From: Lachnoclostridium sp.
GTDB taxonomy: Bacteria; Bacillota; Clostridia; Lachnospirales; Lachnospiraceae
Direction of reading: 5' to 3'
NCBI GenBank assembly: GCA_021770065.1
Contig: JAETRR010000032.1
Coordinates: 1-64,000, forward strand
Length of the DNA: 64,000 nucleotides
Made by a program: the position numbers and the translations under genes. Below, piece after piece: positions 52,587-60,611 of this stretch (position 1 is the first letter of the stretch; each line of letters begins with the position of its first letter). Below the pieces are notes generated by a model. The model searched no databases and was not told where the DNA came from. It worked only from the letters and a program-made list of their open reading frames with translations.

Positions 52587-53605
52587 AAGGTCACTCCCTT
52601 TTCACCGGGGCAGACTTCACCTAAGAGATACGGCGTCTCGCCTGCTGCCCTAACAGCCTCCATGCACTTATCTGCCTCAGAAGGATCTACCGCCATCACC
52701 ATACCGATCCCCATATTAAAGGTATTGTACATCATCTGCTCTTCAATCCTTCCGTCCTCCGCAAGCATCTTAAAGATCACGGGAATGGGATAGCTGTCCT
52801 TTTTCACCACAGCCGCCGTGCCCTCCGGCAGCATCCGCGGAATATTCTCATAAAAACCGCCGCCTGTGATATGGCTGCATCCCTTGACAGTCACGCCCGC
52901 CTCCTTCACCGTCCGCAGGGCTTTCACATAAATCTTAGTCGGTTCAATGAGCGCCTCGCCAAGAGTTTTTCCAAGGCTCTCAAAATAAGTGTGCATATAT
53001 TCCTCTTTCATGGTAAATACCCTGCGCACCAGAGAAAATCCATTGCTGTGCACGCCGGAGGAAGCCATACCCACAAGCACATCTTTCGGCTTTATCCCGG
53101 ATCCTGTAATCAGCTTCTTCTCATCCACAATTCCCACGGCAAAGCCTGCCAGGTCATACTCGTCCACAGGATAAAAGCCAGGCATCTCCGCCGTCTCACC
53201 GCCAATCAGAGCCGCGCCGGCCTGACGGCAGCCCTCCGCAACGCCGCTTACAATCGTCGCAATCCGCTCCGGCACATTCTTGCCGCAGGCAATATAATCC
53301 AGAAAGAAAAGCGGCTCTCCACCGGCACAGGCAATGTCATTCACACACATGGCCACACAGTCAATTCCCACTGTGTCATGCTTATCCATGAGAAACGCCA
53401 GCTTCAGCTTCGTCCCCACGCCGTCCGTTCCGGAAACCAGTGTCGGCTTCTCCATGGTCTTAAACGCCTCCATGGAAAATGCTCCCGAAAATCCTCCGAT
53501 TCCCGTCAGCACTTCCGGGCGCATGGTCGCCGCCACATGCTTCTTCATCAGCTCCACCGACTTATAGCCGGCCTCAATGTCTACTCCTGCATTCTTATAA
53601 TCCAT
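52580..53605 (-). CDS. purM: Phosphoribosylformylglycinamidine cyclo-ligase
   Basis: This 341-residue AIR synthetase starts [21 protein letters not shown] and contains [31 protein letters not shown] and [15 protein letters not shown], all family signatures. Length is normal. It lies 88 bases downstream of purE. Confidence 0.96.
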   Translation of the reverse strand: MDYKNAGVDIEAGYKSVELMKKHVAATMRPEVLTGIGGFSGAFSMEAFKTMEKPTLVSGTDGVGTKLKLAFLMDKHDTVGIDCVAMCVNDIACAGGEPLFFLDYIACGKNVPERIATIVSGVAEGCRQAGAALIGGETAEMPGFYPVDEYDLAGFAVGIVDEKKLITGSGIKPKDVLVGMASSGVHSNGFSLVRRVFTMKEEYMHTYFESLGKTLGEALIEPTKIYVKALRTVKEAGVTVKGCSHITGGGFYENIPRMLPEGTAAVVKKDSYPIPVIFKMLAEDGRIEEQMMYNTFNMGIGMVMAVDPSEADKCMEAVRAAGETPYLLGEVCPGEKGVTLC

Positions 53606-53693
53606 TTTTCTCCTCCCGATACACTCCGCCGTTTCATCCGGCCGGTTTTAAGATCCTGCCTGCAAGACCGTCTTCCTCCCCGGATGCCGCTGT

Positions 53694-54194
53694 TTAATAG
53701 TTTTTATAGCCTACCTCTTTCAATCTTTCGTCCTTTTTCATCACCTGGTTTTTCAGCTCCTCGGAATATGCCTTCAGCCGGCCGAGCAGTTCTTCGTCTG
53801 AGACAGCCAGAATCTTTGCAGCCAAAAGGCCTGCATTGGCTCCTCCGTTAATAGCCACTGTTGCCACCGGAATGCCGGACGGCATCTGTACGATTGAATA
53901 GAGGGAATCCCTGCCGCCCAGAGAAGTTGTGTGCATGGGAATACCAATTACCGGCATGGGAAAAATGGCCGCGCACATACCCGGAAGATGGGCCGCCATT
54001 CCGGCGCCTGCGATAATCACTTTAAATCCTCTGCTCTCTGCTGTCCTGGCGTACTCAAAGAACACGTCCGGTTCCCGGTGGGCAGAGATAATCGTCATCT
54101 CATAATCCACTCCCAGCTGTTCCAGAATATCTGCCGCTTTGCTCATAACAGGCATGTCCGAATCGCTGCCCATTACAATACCTACTTTTGCCAT
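53694..54194 (-). CDS. purE: N5-carboxyaminoimidazole ribonucleotide mutase
   Basis: This 166-residue PurE class enzyme has VGIVMGSDSDMPVMSKA, the catalytic SAHREPD (His) and GAGMAAHLPGM. It is the first gene of the operon, although purK is absent from the window. Two copies of ACTACTTATAAA lie 75-120 bases upstream and may be operator sites. Confidence 0.95.
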   Translation of the reverse strand: MAKVGIVMGSDSDMPVMSKAADILEQLGVDYEMTIISAHREPDVFFEYARTAESRGFKVIIAGAGMAAHLPGMCAAIFPMPVIGIPMHTTSLGGRDSLYSIVQMPSGIPVATVAINGGANAGLLAAKILAVSDEELLGRLKAYSEELKNQVMKKDERLKEVGYKNY

Positions 54195-54269
54195 AGTATA
54201 ATCCTCCCCTTTTTTCTGAAATCCATGTTTTATCTTTCTGATGTAAAAATATTATAAATATTTATTAGT

Positions 54270-54311
54270 ACTACTTATAAATATCCATTTTCATCAAGAA
54301 CTACTTATAAA
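54270..54311. repeat. Two direct 12-bp repeats upstream of purE
   Basis: ACTACTTATAAA occurs exactly at 54270-54281 and 54300-54311, 30 bases apart (about three helical turns). The leader also has TATAAT-like sequence on the minus strand. They could be binding sites of a purine regulator. They do not match a purine riboswitch. Confidence 0.5.
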
Positions 54312-54347
54312 AAGTTTAACCTGTATCAGATCCCTTGTCAACCAAAA

Positions 54348-56432
54348 TCATCCAAAAACCGGCAGCTCAGCAAAAGGGCAGTTTAGTTCTTCTGTTCCCG
54401 GCAGGACAAAACGTCCTTTTTCAATAATCGGAATAACTCTCCCGTCACGGCAGTTCACCCGGATGCAGTCCAGCTCATCATAAGGAATCGTAATGTCCGT
54501 GTGGCAGTTAAAATAAGCCTTTGACAGATCTTCTCTGCGAAGCGCCGAGCATTCATTTTCCTTCGCTGCCATCCGTTTTCCGTCCGGATTATAAGTGGGC
54601 GTATCCTCGGACCAGGAAAAACAGGTATCTCCCAGAGCAAAGTGAGGCCCCATTTTCTCCGCTATTAAAATAGGCAGTCTGGCCCCGATATTATATTTCT
54701 TAGCCATCATATAGGCTGTCGTATTCGTTCCGATTGCAAATTCTCCCAGAGGCAGGCTTTCGTGATTAAACAGCACATTCGTGCGGATATAATTCCGATT
54801 TTCCTCCTCGGAAGAGAAATTTTTACAGTTATAATCCGTTACCTTTCCGTTTTCAAATTTCACTTCCAGATCGAGATATTTGAGCTCATTTAAGTAAACC
54901 TCACTCACATGAAGGGTTCCGTTAGTGCCGTCAAGCCGCGGCGAAGTAAACACCTCTCCCACAGGAATGTTCACGTCTGCCACACAGTTTTCAAACAAGG
55001 TCTCCTTCTTTGGTTCTGTGAGCTCAAAGAGGCGCACCGTCAGATCCGTCCGGTTGCCGTCTGCTCCCCGGATATATACGGACTCCCCCTGATCCAATGC
55101 GTCAATCAGTTTCTGCTGAATCTCCTGGTACAGATGATAATCCAGGGTATTAATCTTCACCGTCTCCGCAAATATCTCCGGAAACTGTGCCCCAATCTCC
55201 GGAACAGGGTATGCAATAATCGTAAAGCTGCGTTCATCCCCCGGGATATACTGATTGACAATCTGCCCGGATCCGCTGTTGTAACGGACATTCAGTTCCC
55301 TCTGCTTTTCACTGAACCGCAAAGCAGCCGGACAATTCCCGGGCAGAAACGGCCGTTCTCCGAAAACCTCCATCACCGCCGGTCCGGCATGAACAGCCGC
55401 CAGCTCCCGGTACTCCTCATAAGCCGCCCTCAGTACTGACAGCCTGCGCTCCACCAGCTTACTGTCCAGATAAAGGGCCCCGTCTTCCCTGTGGTCAAAT
55501 AAATACTGCTTGGAAAATGCCGTACTCTGATATCCCGGATTTCCCTGGGGCCTGCGGTTGATGCTGTGTCTGGCCTCTCTGTAAATAATGCTCTTAAGGC
55601 CCATTTTTTCAAACTGTCCTATGGCCGCCCGGACAATCCGTTCAAACCCCAGACAGTAACGGATATTTACCGTTTTTTTCCGGCTCAAATCAATGCCTGC
55701 ATTCTCAAATCCTATCCGGTATCCTTCCGTAAAGGTAGAAGCCATGGCATCAATCTCTTCCTGGGACAGCTTTGCCAGAAACCGGCTTGTTTCCAGTTCA
55801 TTATCCGTAATATATTCTCCAAAGCGATACAGATACCGCACATCATTCAAATCTGCTTCGCAGATAATATCCTTTGCAAAGGACAGATCCGGATCAAGCT
55901 GTTCCCGGATACGATACGGAATCCACACATCACAGTAATCGCTGATATACCAGTAAAGAATCTGTTTCAGACTCTGAATATCCGGCGTTTCCTCCTCAAA
56001 TGCATTATATATTTCTATAAAGAGCTCCATCACTATGGTCAAATCCGTAAACCGCTGTTCGTAAGCCCATACAATCATTCCACGGATCTCGGTATAAAGA
56101 AAGCTCAAAATCTGTCCATAGCCTTCCCCCAGCCTTTTTACTGCCGTTTCCGGACAGGCATAACTCTCCCGGTAGGCTTCTCCCGCCACATCTGCATAGA
56201 ACTCCCGGTTCTTTCTTTGAAGCTCTTCCAAAGGAACTTCTGCAGACTCCGCTTTTCCCGCCGCCTGTGCAAGCTCGCCCGTCTGCCTGATAAATGCCGC
56301 CATTTTCTGAAAATAATCGTAAAAGGGAGCAGCAACAGACGTTTCCGTATCCATCGCCCGTATCCGCTCCATACTCAGCTCATATCGTTCCCGAATCTCT
56401 TTGTTTTCCTGCCTGCATATTTCCTGTTCCAT
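54348..56432 (-). CDS. M29-family (thermophilic-type) aminopeptidase, long form
   Basis: The 694-residue protein has the M29 metal-site pattern in its C-terminal 250 residues. It includes LPLGEFAIGTNTTAYMMAKKY (Glu), EKMGPHFALGDTCFSW (His) and FNCHTDITIPYDELD (His, Asp). M29 peptidases are usually about 370-410 residues. Here a helical N-terminal region of about 300 residues precedes the catalytic part, a form seen in other Clostridia. The ATG at 56430-56432 follows GGAGGG. It releases N-terminal amino acids from peptides in the cytoplasm, by family knowledge. Confidence 0.82.
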   Translation of the reverse strand: MEQEICRQENKEIRERYELSMERIRAMDTETSVAAPFYDYFQKMAAFIRQTGELAQAAGKAESAEVPLEELQRKNREFYADVAGEAYRESYACPETAVKRLGEGYGQILSFLYTEIRGMIVWAYEQRFTDLTIVMELFIEIYNAFEEETPDIQSLKQILYWYISDYCDVWIPYRIREQLDPDLSFAKDIICEADLNDVRYLYRFGEYITDNELETSRFLAKLSQEEIDAMASTFTEGYRIGFENAGIDLSRKKTVNIRYCLGFERIVRAAIGQFEKMGLKSIIYREARHSINRRPQGNPGYQSTAFSKQYLFDHREDGALYLDSKLVERRLSVLRAAYEEYRELAAVHAGPAVMEVFGERPFLPGNCPAALRFSEKQRELNVRYNSGSGQIVNQYIPGDERSFTIIAYPVPEIGAQFPEIFAETVKINTLDYHLYQEIQQKLIDALDQGESVYIRGADGNRTDLTVRLFELTEPKKETLFENCVADVNIPVGEVFTSPRLDGTNGTLHVSEVYLNELKYLDLEVKFENGKVTDYNCKNFSSEEENRNYIRTNVLFNHESLPLGEFAIGTNTTAYMMAKKYNIGARLPILIAEKMGPHFALGDTCFSWSEDTPTYNPDGKRMAAKENECSALRREDLSKAYFNCHTDITIPYDELDCIRVNCRDGRVIPIIEKGRFVLPGTEELNCPFAELPVFG

Positions 56433-56487
56433 TTTGCCCTCCATCTACATGCCATTCTGACCATCGCTTTCCAGCCGGGAACAAACG

Positions 56488-56799
56488 TTACATGCCTGCA
56501 ACAAAAATCAGCACCCACAGGATAAACAGAACTCCATTCAGCCCTATGCCGATTTTTGAAAACAGATAATAGGCATCCTCCTCATGGAACCCTCTGGCAC
56601 CCAGCACAAAACCTATGATGGAAAATGCCATAGATAAAAATCCCATAAGCGCTGCCGACGGACCTGCCCCGCCTTCCAGGCCGTAAGCGGTAATAATCCC
56701 GGCTGCCAGAAGAATCAGAGCCGCCAGTCCCAGAATACTGGAAATAGTTCCCTGCTTTGTATGCTTTTTATCCGTAAATTTGTAGCTTCTCTTTGCCAT
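56488..56799 (-). CDS. Small four-helix membrane protein (DUF6142-like)
   Basis: The 103-residue protein starts MAKRSYKFTDKKHTKQGTIS and has three hydrophobic helices. The HEEDAYYLFSKIGIGLNGVLFILWVL pattern recalls DUF6142 of Lachnospiraceae. The ATG at 56797-56799 follows GAGAGGAAAG, and its first 32 bases overlap the end of the VanZ gene. Function is unknown. Confidence 0.72.
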   Translation of the reverse strand: MAKRSYKFTDKKHTKQGTISSILGLAALILLAAGIITAYGLEGGAGPSAALMGFLSMAFSIIGFVLGARGFHEEDAYYLFSKIGIGLNGVLFILWVLIFVAGM

Positions 56800-57259
56800 A
56801 CTTTCCTCTCTTCCGGAAGCAGCCTCGCAGGATCCTGTAAAGTACATATCCTATACAGCCTCCGACGGTATTCAAAAGCAGATCATCCACATCAAAACAG
56901 CCTACCCGGAAAATAAGCTGCATGGTTTCCGCCAGGAGACTGGTGGCAAACGATAAAATCAGCACCTGGCCGAAGCTGTGGATACGCTCAAACAAGACGG
57001 GCAGGGCAAGCCCCAGGGGAATAAATACCGCCACATTCCCTGCCACATTAATGAGGACCGCTGTCGTTCCCACAATATGACGATACTGAATGAAGCGCCG
57101 GATCTCCCGAAACAGCACCAGATTATAATGATAATCCCGATTGACCGCCGTCCGCCCATAGCTCTCTGAAAAAAACATAAAGTAAATCAGACACGCGATA
57201 TAAATGCCAAGCAATATCCGCCCGCCTATACGAAACTTCCTGATTGATTCTTTTTTCAT
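56768..57259 (-). CDS. VanZ-like family membrane protein
   Basis: This 163-residue membrane protein has four to five helices. It carries the VanZ-family features NLVLFREIRRF, NVAGNVAVFIPLGLALPVLF and ETMQLIFRVGCFDVDDLLLNTVGGCIGY. The founding member gives low-level teicoplanin resistance; most homologues have unknown roles. The stop lies inside the start of the next gene. Confidence 0.85.
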   Translation of the reverse strand: MKKESIRKFRIGGRILLGIYIACLIYFMFFSESYGRTAVNRDYHYNLVLFREIRRFIQYRHIVGTTAVLINVAGNVAVFIPLGLALPVLFERIHSFGQVLILSFATSLLAETMQLIFRVGCFDVDDLLLNTVGGCIGYVLYRILRGCFRKRGKYGKEKLQIYG

Positions 57260-57274
57260 TCATTCTGTCCTGCT

Positions 57275-57427
57275 CTAAAATATCAGATCTGATTTTGCTT
57301 TCAGAAGCCTGCTGCCGTTCACAATTGCCAGAATTCCCGTTGTAATTCCCACAACCAGAAGAATAATTCCTATCACCAGATTCCCGGCTCCTACGCCTGT
57401 CATAGTTTTATATGCTTTCTCGTTCAT
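57275..57427 (-). CDS. 50-residue single-helix membrane protein
   Basis: This small frame starts MNEKAYKTMTGVGAGNLVIG and has one strong membrane helix (LVIGIILLVVGITTGILAIV) and a basic tail (GSRLLKAKSD). AGGAGG precedes the ATG at 57425-57427 by seven bases. It fits the coding pattern well and lies just before the VanZ gene in the same direction. Function is unknown. Confidence 0.75.
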   Translation of the reverse strand: MNEKAYKTMTGVGAGNLVIGIILLVVGITTGILAIVNGSRLLKAKSDLIF

Positions 57428-57469
57428 CAGATTCCTCCTATTTTAAGTCGCTGCGCGACAGCACTAAAG

Positions 57470-57577
57470 GGTAAAGCCGCTTCGACACACCAGTATTGAG
57501 AGAAACTTTCATTCGAAAGGCACTCATGAAAGTTCCTCTCGTGCGCCTTTGCGGCTTTACCGTTCCAGTTCCGTAAT
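57470..57577. repeat. Tag-hairpin element, locus c (single unit)
   Basis: A 92-nt imperfect palindrome (57470-57561) has outer arms GGTAAAGCCGC/GCGGCTTTACC and inner arms GAGAG.AACTTTCAT/ATGAAAGTT.CTCTC. It is followed by the tag TTCCAGTTCC at 57563-57572 and GTAAT. The hairpin has the same length as those at loci a and b, but largely different sequence. It lies between pyrE and the small membrane protein gene. Confidence 0.85.
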
Positions 57578-57588
57578 ACAGCCCTTTA

Positions 57589-58266
57589 CTATTTATTTAC
57601 TCCGTACTTTAAGTAGTATGCATCAATTGCCTCTTTTAATGTATCATCAATGATAACCTTTCCTTTATAAGGACGATTATAAAGATGCTCTACTACCTCT
57701 CCCATAGTGACAATTGCCGTTGTCTTCAGTCCGTACTTTTCCTGAATCTCCAAAAGAGCGCTCTTCTCTCCCTGGCCGCGCTCCATGCGGTCTACAGATA
57801 CCACCAGTCCCACAGGGGTTACATCTCCCTGCGCACGGATGACAGGCAGTGTCTCTTCAATGGAGGTGCCGGCCGTGGTAACATCCTCAATAATTACAAT
57901 CCGGTCTCCGTCCTGAATGGGACTTCCCAGAAGAATGCCCTTATCACCGTGATCTTTGATCTCTTTGCGGTTGGAGCAGTAACGGATATCTGTTCCGTAC
58001 AGCTCGCTGACTGCCATGGAAGCCGCCACAGTAAGGGGGATTCCCTTGTATGCGGGTCCAAACAGTACATCAAAATCTAGGCCAAAGGTGTTCTCAATGG
58101 CCTTTGCATAGTACTGCCCCAGTCTGCGCAGCTGAGAACCTGTACGGTAAAAGCCCGTATTTACAAAAAAGGGCGTTTTCCGTCCGCTCTTTGTCACAAA
58201 GCTGCCAAATTTTAACACTTGGCAGTCTATCATAAATTCAATAAATTCCTGCTTGTAGCTCTCCAT
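57589..58266 (-). CDS. pyrE: Orotate phosphoribosyltransferase
   Basis: This 225-residue enzyme makes orotidine monophosphate. It has FGSFVTKSGRKTPFFVNTGFY, GPAYKGIPL and the PRPP-binding loop RIVIIEDVTTAGTSIEETLP. The ATG at 58264-58266 follows AGGAGG; a TTG three codons upstream is also in frame. It is not beside other pyr genes. No clear PyrR attenuator is seen in its leader. Confidence 0.95.
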   Translation of the reverse strand: MESYKQEFIEFMIDCQVLKFGSFVTKSGRKTPFFVNTGFYRTGSQLRRLGQYYAKAIENTFGLDFDVLFGPAYKGIPLTVAASMAVSELYGTDIRYCSNRKEIKDHGDKGILLGSPIQDGDRIVIIEDVTTAGTSIEETLPVIRAQGDVTPVGLVVSVDRMERGQGEKSALLEIQEKYGLKTTAIVTMGEVVEHLYNRPYKGKVIIDDTLKEAIDAYYLKYGVNK

Positions 58267-58365
58267 TTTCCTCAAAACCTCCTGGTATTCCCACGCTGCT
58301 ATAGTTTCCGGTGCCTGCGCCCCGGGAACAGGGCACTGTCGTATCCGTCTTTGGATAGCTTCCTT

Positions 58366-58394
58366 ATACTACCATAAAACCGGGAAATGTTCAA
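58366..58394 (-). promoter_or_regulatory. Predicted promoter of pyrE
   Basis: On the minus strand, TTGAAC (complement of 58389-58394) and TAGTAT (complement of 58366-58371) are separated by 17 bases, about 100 bases before the start codon. Confidence 0.55.
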
Positions 58395-58496
58395 TCCGTT
58401 TTGCCTAACGAACATGTATAAAAAACAATGTTGAAGCGGAAACAACCGTTCAGATTTACTCCTCTGAAAAAACTGCAAAAAAGTTCAAAAAAAGAC

Positions 58497-58526
58497 TTGA
58501 CTTTCATTCTCATATAATAGTATAAT
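58497..58526 (+). promoter_or_regulatory. Predicted promoter of the two tRNA genes
   Basis: TTGACT (58497-58502) and TATAAT (58521-58526) are separated by 18 bases, about 35 bases upstream of tRNA-Val. Confidence 0.75.
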
Positions 58527-58561
58527 AGCAAGGCAGGTCAGCGGTAATGACCTGTACAAAT

Positions 58562-58634
58562 GGGATCTTAGCTCAGCTGGGAGAGCATCTGCCTTACAAG
58601 CAGAGGGTCATAGGTTCGAGCCCTATAGGTCCCA
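58562..58634 (+). tRNA. tRNA-Val (anticodon TAC)
   Basis: The 73-nt cloverleaf has acceptor GGGATCT/AGGTCCC with discriminator A, D-arm GCTCAGCTGGGAGAGC, anticodon stem-loop CTGCCTTACAAGCAG (TAC) and T-arm with GGTTCGAGCC. CCA is not encoded. Confidence 0.95.
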
Positions 58635-58638
58635 TTAC

Positions 58639-58712
58639 GGCGAGGTAGCTCAGCTGGCTAGAGCATGCGGTTCATACCCGCAGTGTCGGGGGTTCAAGTC
58701 CCTTCCTCGCTA
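58639..58712 (+). tRNA. tRNA-Met (anticodon CAT)
   Basis: The 74-nt cloverleaf has acceptor GGCGAGG/CCTCGCT and discriminator A, D-arm GCTCAGCTGGCTAGAGC, anticodon stem-loop TGCGGTTCATACCCGCA (CAT) and T-arm GGGGGTTCAAGTCCC. It looks like an elongator Met or an Ile2 (lysidine) tRNA, since the first pair is G-U and not the initiator mismatch. Confidence 0.9.
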
Positions 58713-58718
58713 CTGGCC

Positions 58719-58768
58719 GAAAGCCTTGAAAGTACTGTATTTACAGTGTTTTTGAGGCTTTCCTTTTT
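58719..58768 (+). terminator. Terminator after the tRNA pair
   Basis: GAAAGCCT and AGGCTTTC form a stem with A/T-rich inner pairs, followed by CTTTTTTA on the plus strand. Confidence 0.8.
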
Positions 58769-58830
58769 TAGATGATTTATTTACACTTGTTTACACTTTT
58801 CAAAGAATCATCCTCTTTACAAAATCCCGG

Positions 58831-59442
58831 CTATATGGCTGCTGCATCCGACAAAAGAATCATCCCGCCCCTGCGCTCAAAACCTGTATCCCACAGTTCC
58901 TTAAAATTCAGCCATTCCATCTCCCCATAGGTTACGGCCTTCACATAAAATTCCTCTTCATATGCCTCATATCCTGCCAGATTATACCAGTGCCAGACAT
59001 ATTCCTTCATCCTTGGATTTTTGTGATGCAGTGTCAGAAAGGGAATGGGAAAGCCGCCGTCAATCTGCTTCTTAACCGCCTCCTCTGCCTTACAGTAAGC
59101 CTCCGTCCCCTGAAAACCTTCTGCAGTAAGGGCCTCGCACTTTACATCCCTCCAGTAAGAACGAATCCCCTCAAGATAAATATCCGTAGTATCAATTCCC
59201 TGCCATCTGGGATGCAGATACGGCTTCATCTGTCTCGTAAACCGAATAAAATCTCTCTTACCGGGATGCTCCGCATCATAGGGATACAGCTCTTCCAGTC
59301 CCTTTTGCTTTGCAAAATAAATACAGAGATCACAGGCCGTAACAGCCGCACAGCCGCCTCCCTTCATAAAGGGATCCAAAAGCCAGTCCTGGCTGCCTCC
59401 GAGCGCCCCGTCCACGCGAATATAATCCAGCTCTTTTTTCAT
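58831..59442 (-). CDS. Conserved protein with papain-like (C39-type) features
   Basis: The 203-residue soluble protein has GSQDWLLDPFMKGGGCAAVTACDLC near the start and LTLHHKNPRMKEYVWHWYNLAGYE later. A Gln before a G-C-A-A motif and a downstream His with Asn recall papain-like C39 cysteine peptidases. The match is to the pattern only, so catalysis is unproven. It has no signal peptide. It lies 27 bases after hydE and is probably co-transcribed with it. Confidence 0.6.
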   Translation of the reverse strand: MKKELDYIRVDGALGGSQDWLLDPFMKGGGCAAVTACDLCIYFAKQKGLEELYPYDAEHPGKRDFIRFTRQMKPYLHPRWQGIDTTDIYLEGIRSYWRDVKCEALTAEGFQGTEAYCKAEEAVKKQIDGGFPIPFLTLHHKNPRMKEYVWHWYNLAGYEAYEEEFYVKAVTYGEMEWLNFKELWDTGFERRGGMILLSDAAAI

Positions 59443-59469
59443 AACGTTACATTCCTCATATTCTGAAAT

Positions 59470-60516
59470 TTAAAATCCCGCAGCGTCCCCGCGCTCCATG
59501 CTTAATTGATATCCGGCCGCCTCTATCCTTCGCCGCAGGGAGCGGATTCCTTCTGCCGCCTCTTCGCCCTCACAGAGCTTATGATCATAAAGGCTGTACT
59601 GTTTCCGGTTCTTTTTCGGCGACAGATTCGGCATCACTACATTGGCTCCTGCAGCCAGGCCTCTTTCCCTTCCGTCATGGGCCAGAGTTCCGAGAGCCGT
59701 AGTTGCGGGAAGCAGCACTGCCGGGAGCAGAATCCGTATCACGGACAGCAGCTTAATTGTCAGCTCCACACTGCCCGGCGGTTCCTTTGCAAATCCCGTA
59801 TCGTGATGGGGAATAAACGGGCCTATCCCGGCCATTTCCGGCTGCAGTTCTTTCAGAAACATCAAATCCGAAGCAAGGTTTTGGTATGTCTGCCCGGGAC
59901 TTCCCACCATAAATCCCGCTCCCGTCTGAAATCCGAGCTTCTTCAGATTATATAAACACTGCTTTCTTGCAGAAAGGCTCATATCCGCCGGATGAAGAAT
60001 GCCGTAATGAGCCTCATCCGCCGTCTCATGGCGAAGCAGATACCGATCCGCCCCGGCCTTTCGAAGCGTGCGATAGCTGTCGAAGGAGCGCTCTCCCACA
60101 GACAGGGTCAAAGCGCAGTCCGGGAAAGCCCCCTTCACTGAGCGGACAAGCTCTGCAAGCCGTTCGTCCGTAAACCATGGGTCCTCGCCCCCCTGGAGCA
60201 CAAAAGTACGGAAACCCAGCTTCCGGCCGTTTTCACAGCATTCCAGAATTTCCTCCACGGAAAGGCGGTAACGGACTGCCCGGTGATTCTCCCGGCGGAT
60301 TCCGCAGTAGAAGCAGTTATTTTTACAGTAATTCGTAAATTCAATCAATCCGCGGACATAGACATTCTTCCCATAATATTTCTTCCGGATACGCACTGCC
60401 TCTGCTCTCACATATTCCGCTGCCGCCGGTTCCTTAAGACATTCCAGCAGCATTCTGTATTCTTCCCCGTCTGCCAGCCTGTGATTCCTGACAAAACGTT
60501 CCACAAGATCCGCCAT
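59470..60516 (-). CDS. hydE: [FeFe]-hydrogenase H-cluster maturase HydE
   Basis: This 348-residue radical SAM enzyme has the CxxxCxxC cluster motif CKNNCFYC (in IEFTNYCKNNCFYCGIRREN), the GE motif LQGGEDPWF and the family stretch GIGPFIPHHDTGF. It acts with HydG and HydF to build the hydrogenase active site. Those partners and a hydrogenase are not in this window. It lies downstream of thrS and its terminator. Confidence 0.9.
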   Translation of the reverse strand: MADLVERFVRNHRLADGEEYRMLLECLKEPAAAEYVRAEAVRIRKKYYGKNVYVRGLIEFTNYCKNNCFYCGIRRENHRAVRYRLSVEEILECCENGRKLGFRTFVLQGGEDPWFTDERLAELVRSVKGAFPDCALTLSVGERSFDSYRTLRKAGADRYLLRHETADEAHYGILHPADMSLSARKQCLYNLKKLGFQTGAGFMVGSPGQTYQNLASDLMFLKELQPEMAGIGPFIPHHDTGFAKEPPGSVELTIKLLSVIRILLPAVLLPATTALGTLAHDGRERGLAAGANVVMPNLSPKKNRKQYSLYDHKLCEGEEAAEGIRSLRRRIEAAGYQLSMERGDAAGF

Positions 60517-60548
60517 TTTTATTCCTCCGGCACGGTAAAGAACTTCTG

Positions 60549-60587
60549 AAAAAGCCCGGGACTGCCGCCTTATTCTGCGACAGCCCC
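60549..60587 (-). terminator. Terminator after thrS
   Basis: On the minus strand, GGGGCTGTCGC pairs with GCGGCAGTCCC (two G-U pairs, 8-base loop) and GGGCTTTTTC follows. Confidence 0.75.
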
Positions 60588-60611
60588 GTCTCTTTTCGGC
60601 ATATACAGATT

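Noticed and set aside
52871..53851. Long plus-strand open frame across purM
   Set aside because: It is antisense to purM, with R/H-rich composition and no ribosome binding site.
54195..54347. Purine riboswitch upstream of purE
   Set aside because: None of the conserved J1/2, J2/3 or loop sequences of the purine aptamer is present. Only direct repeats are seen.
58267..58365. PyrR attenuator upstream of pyrE
   Set aside because: A GTGCC/GGCAC pairing exists, but there is no terminator with a U-tract and no convincing PyrR anti-antiterminator sequence.
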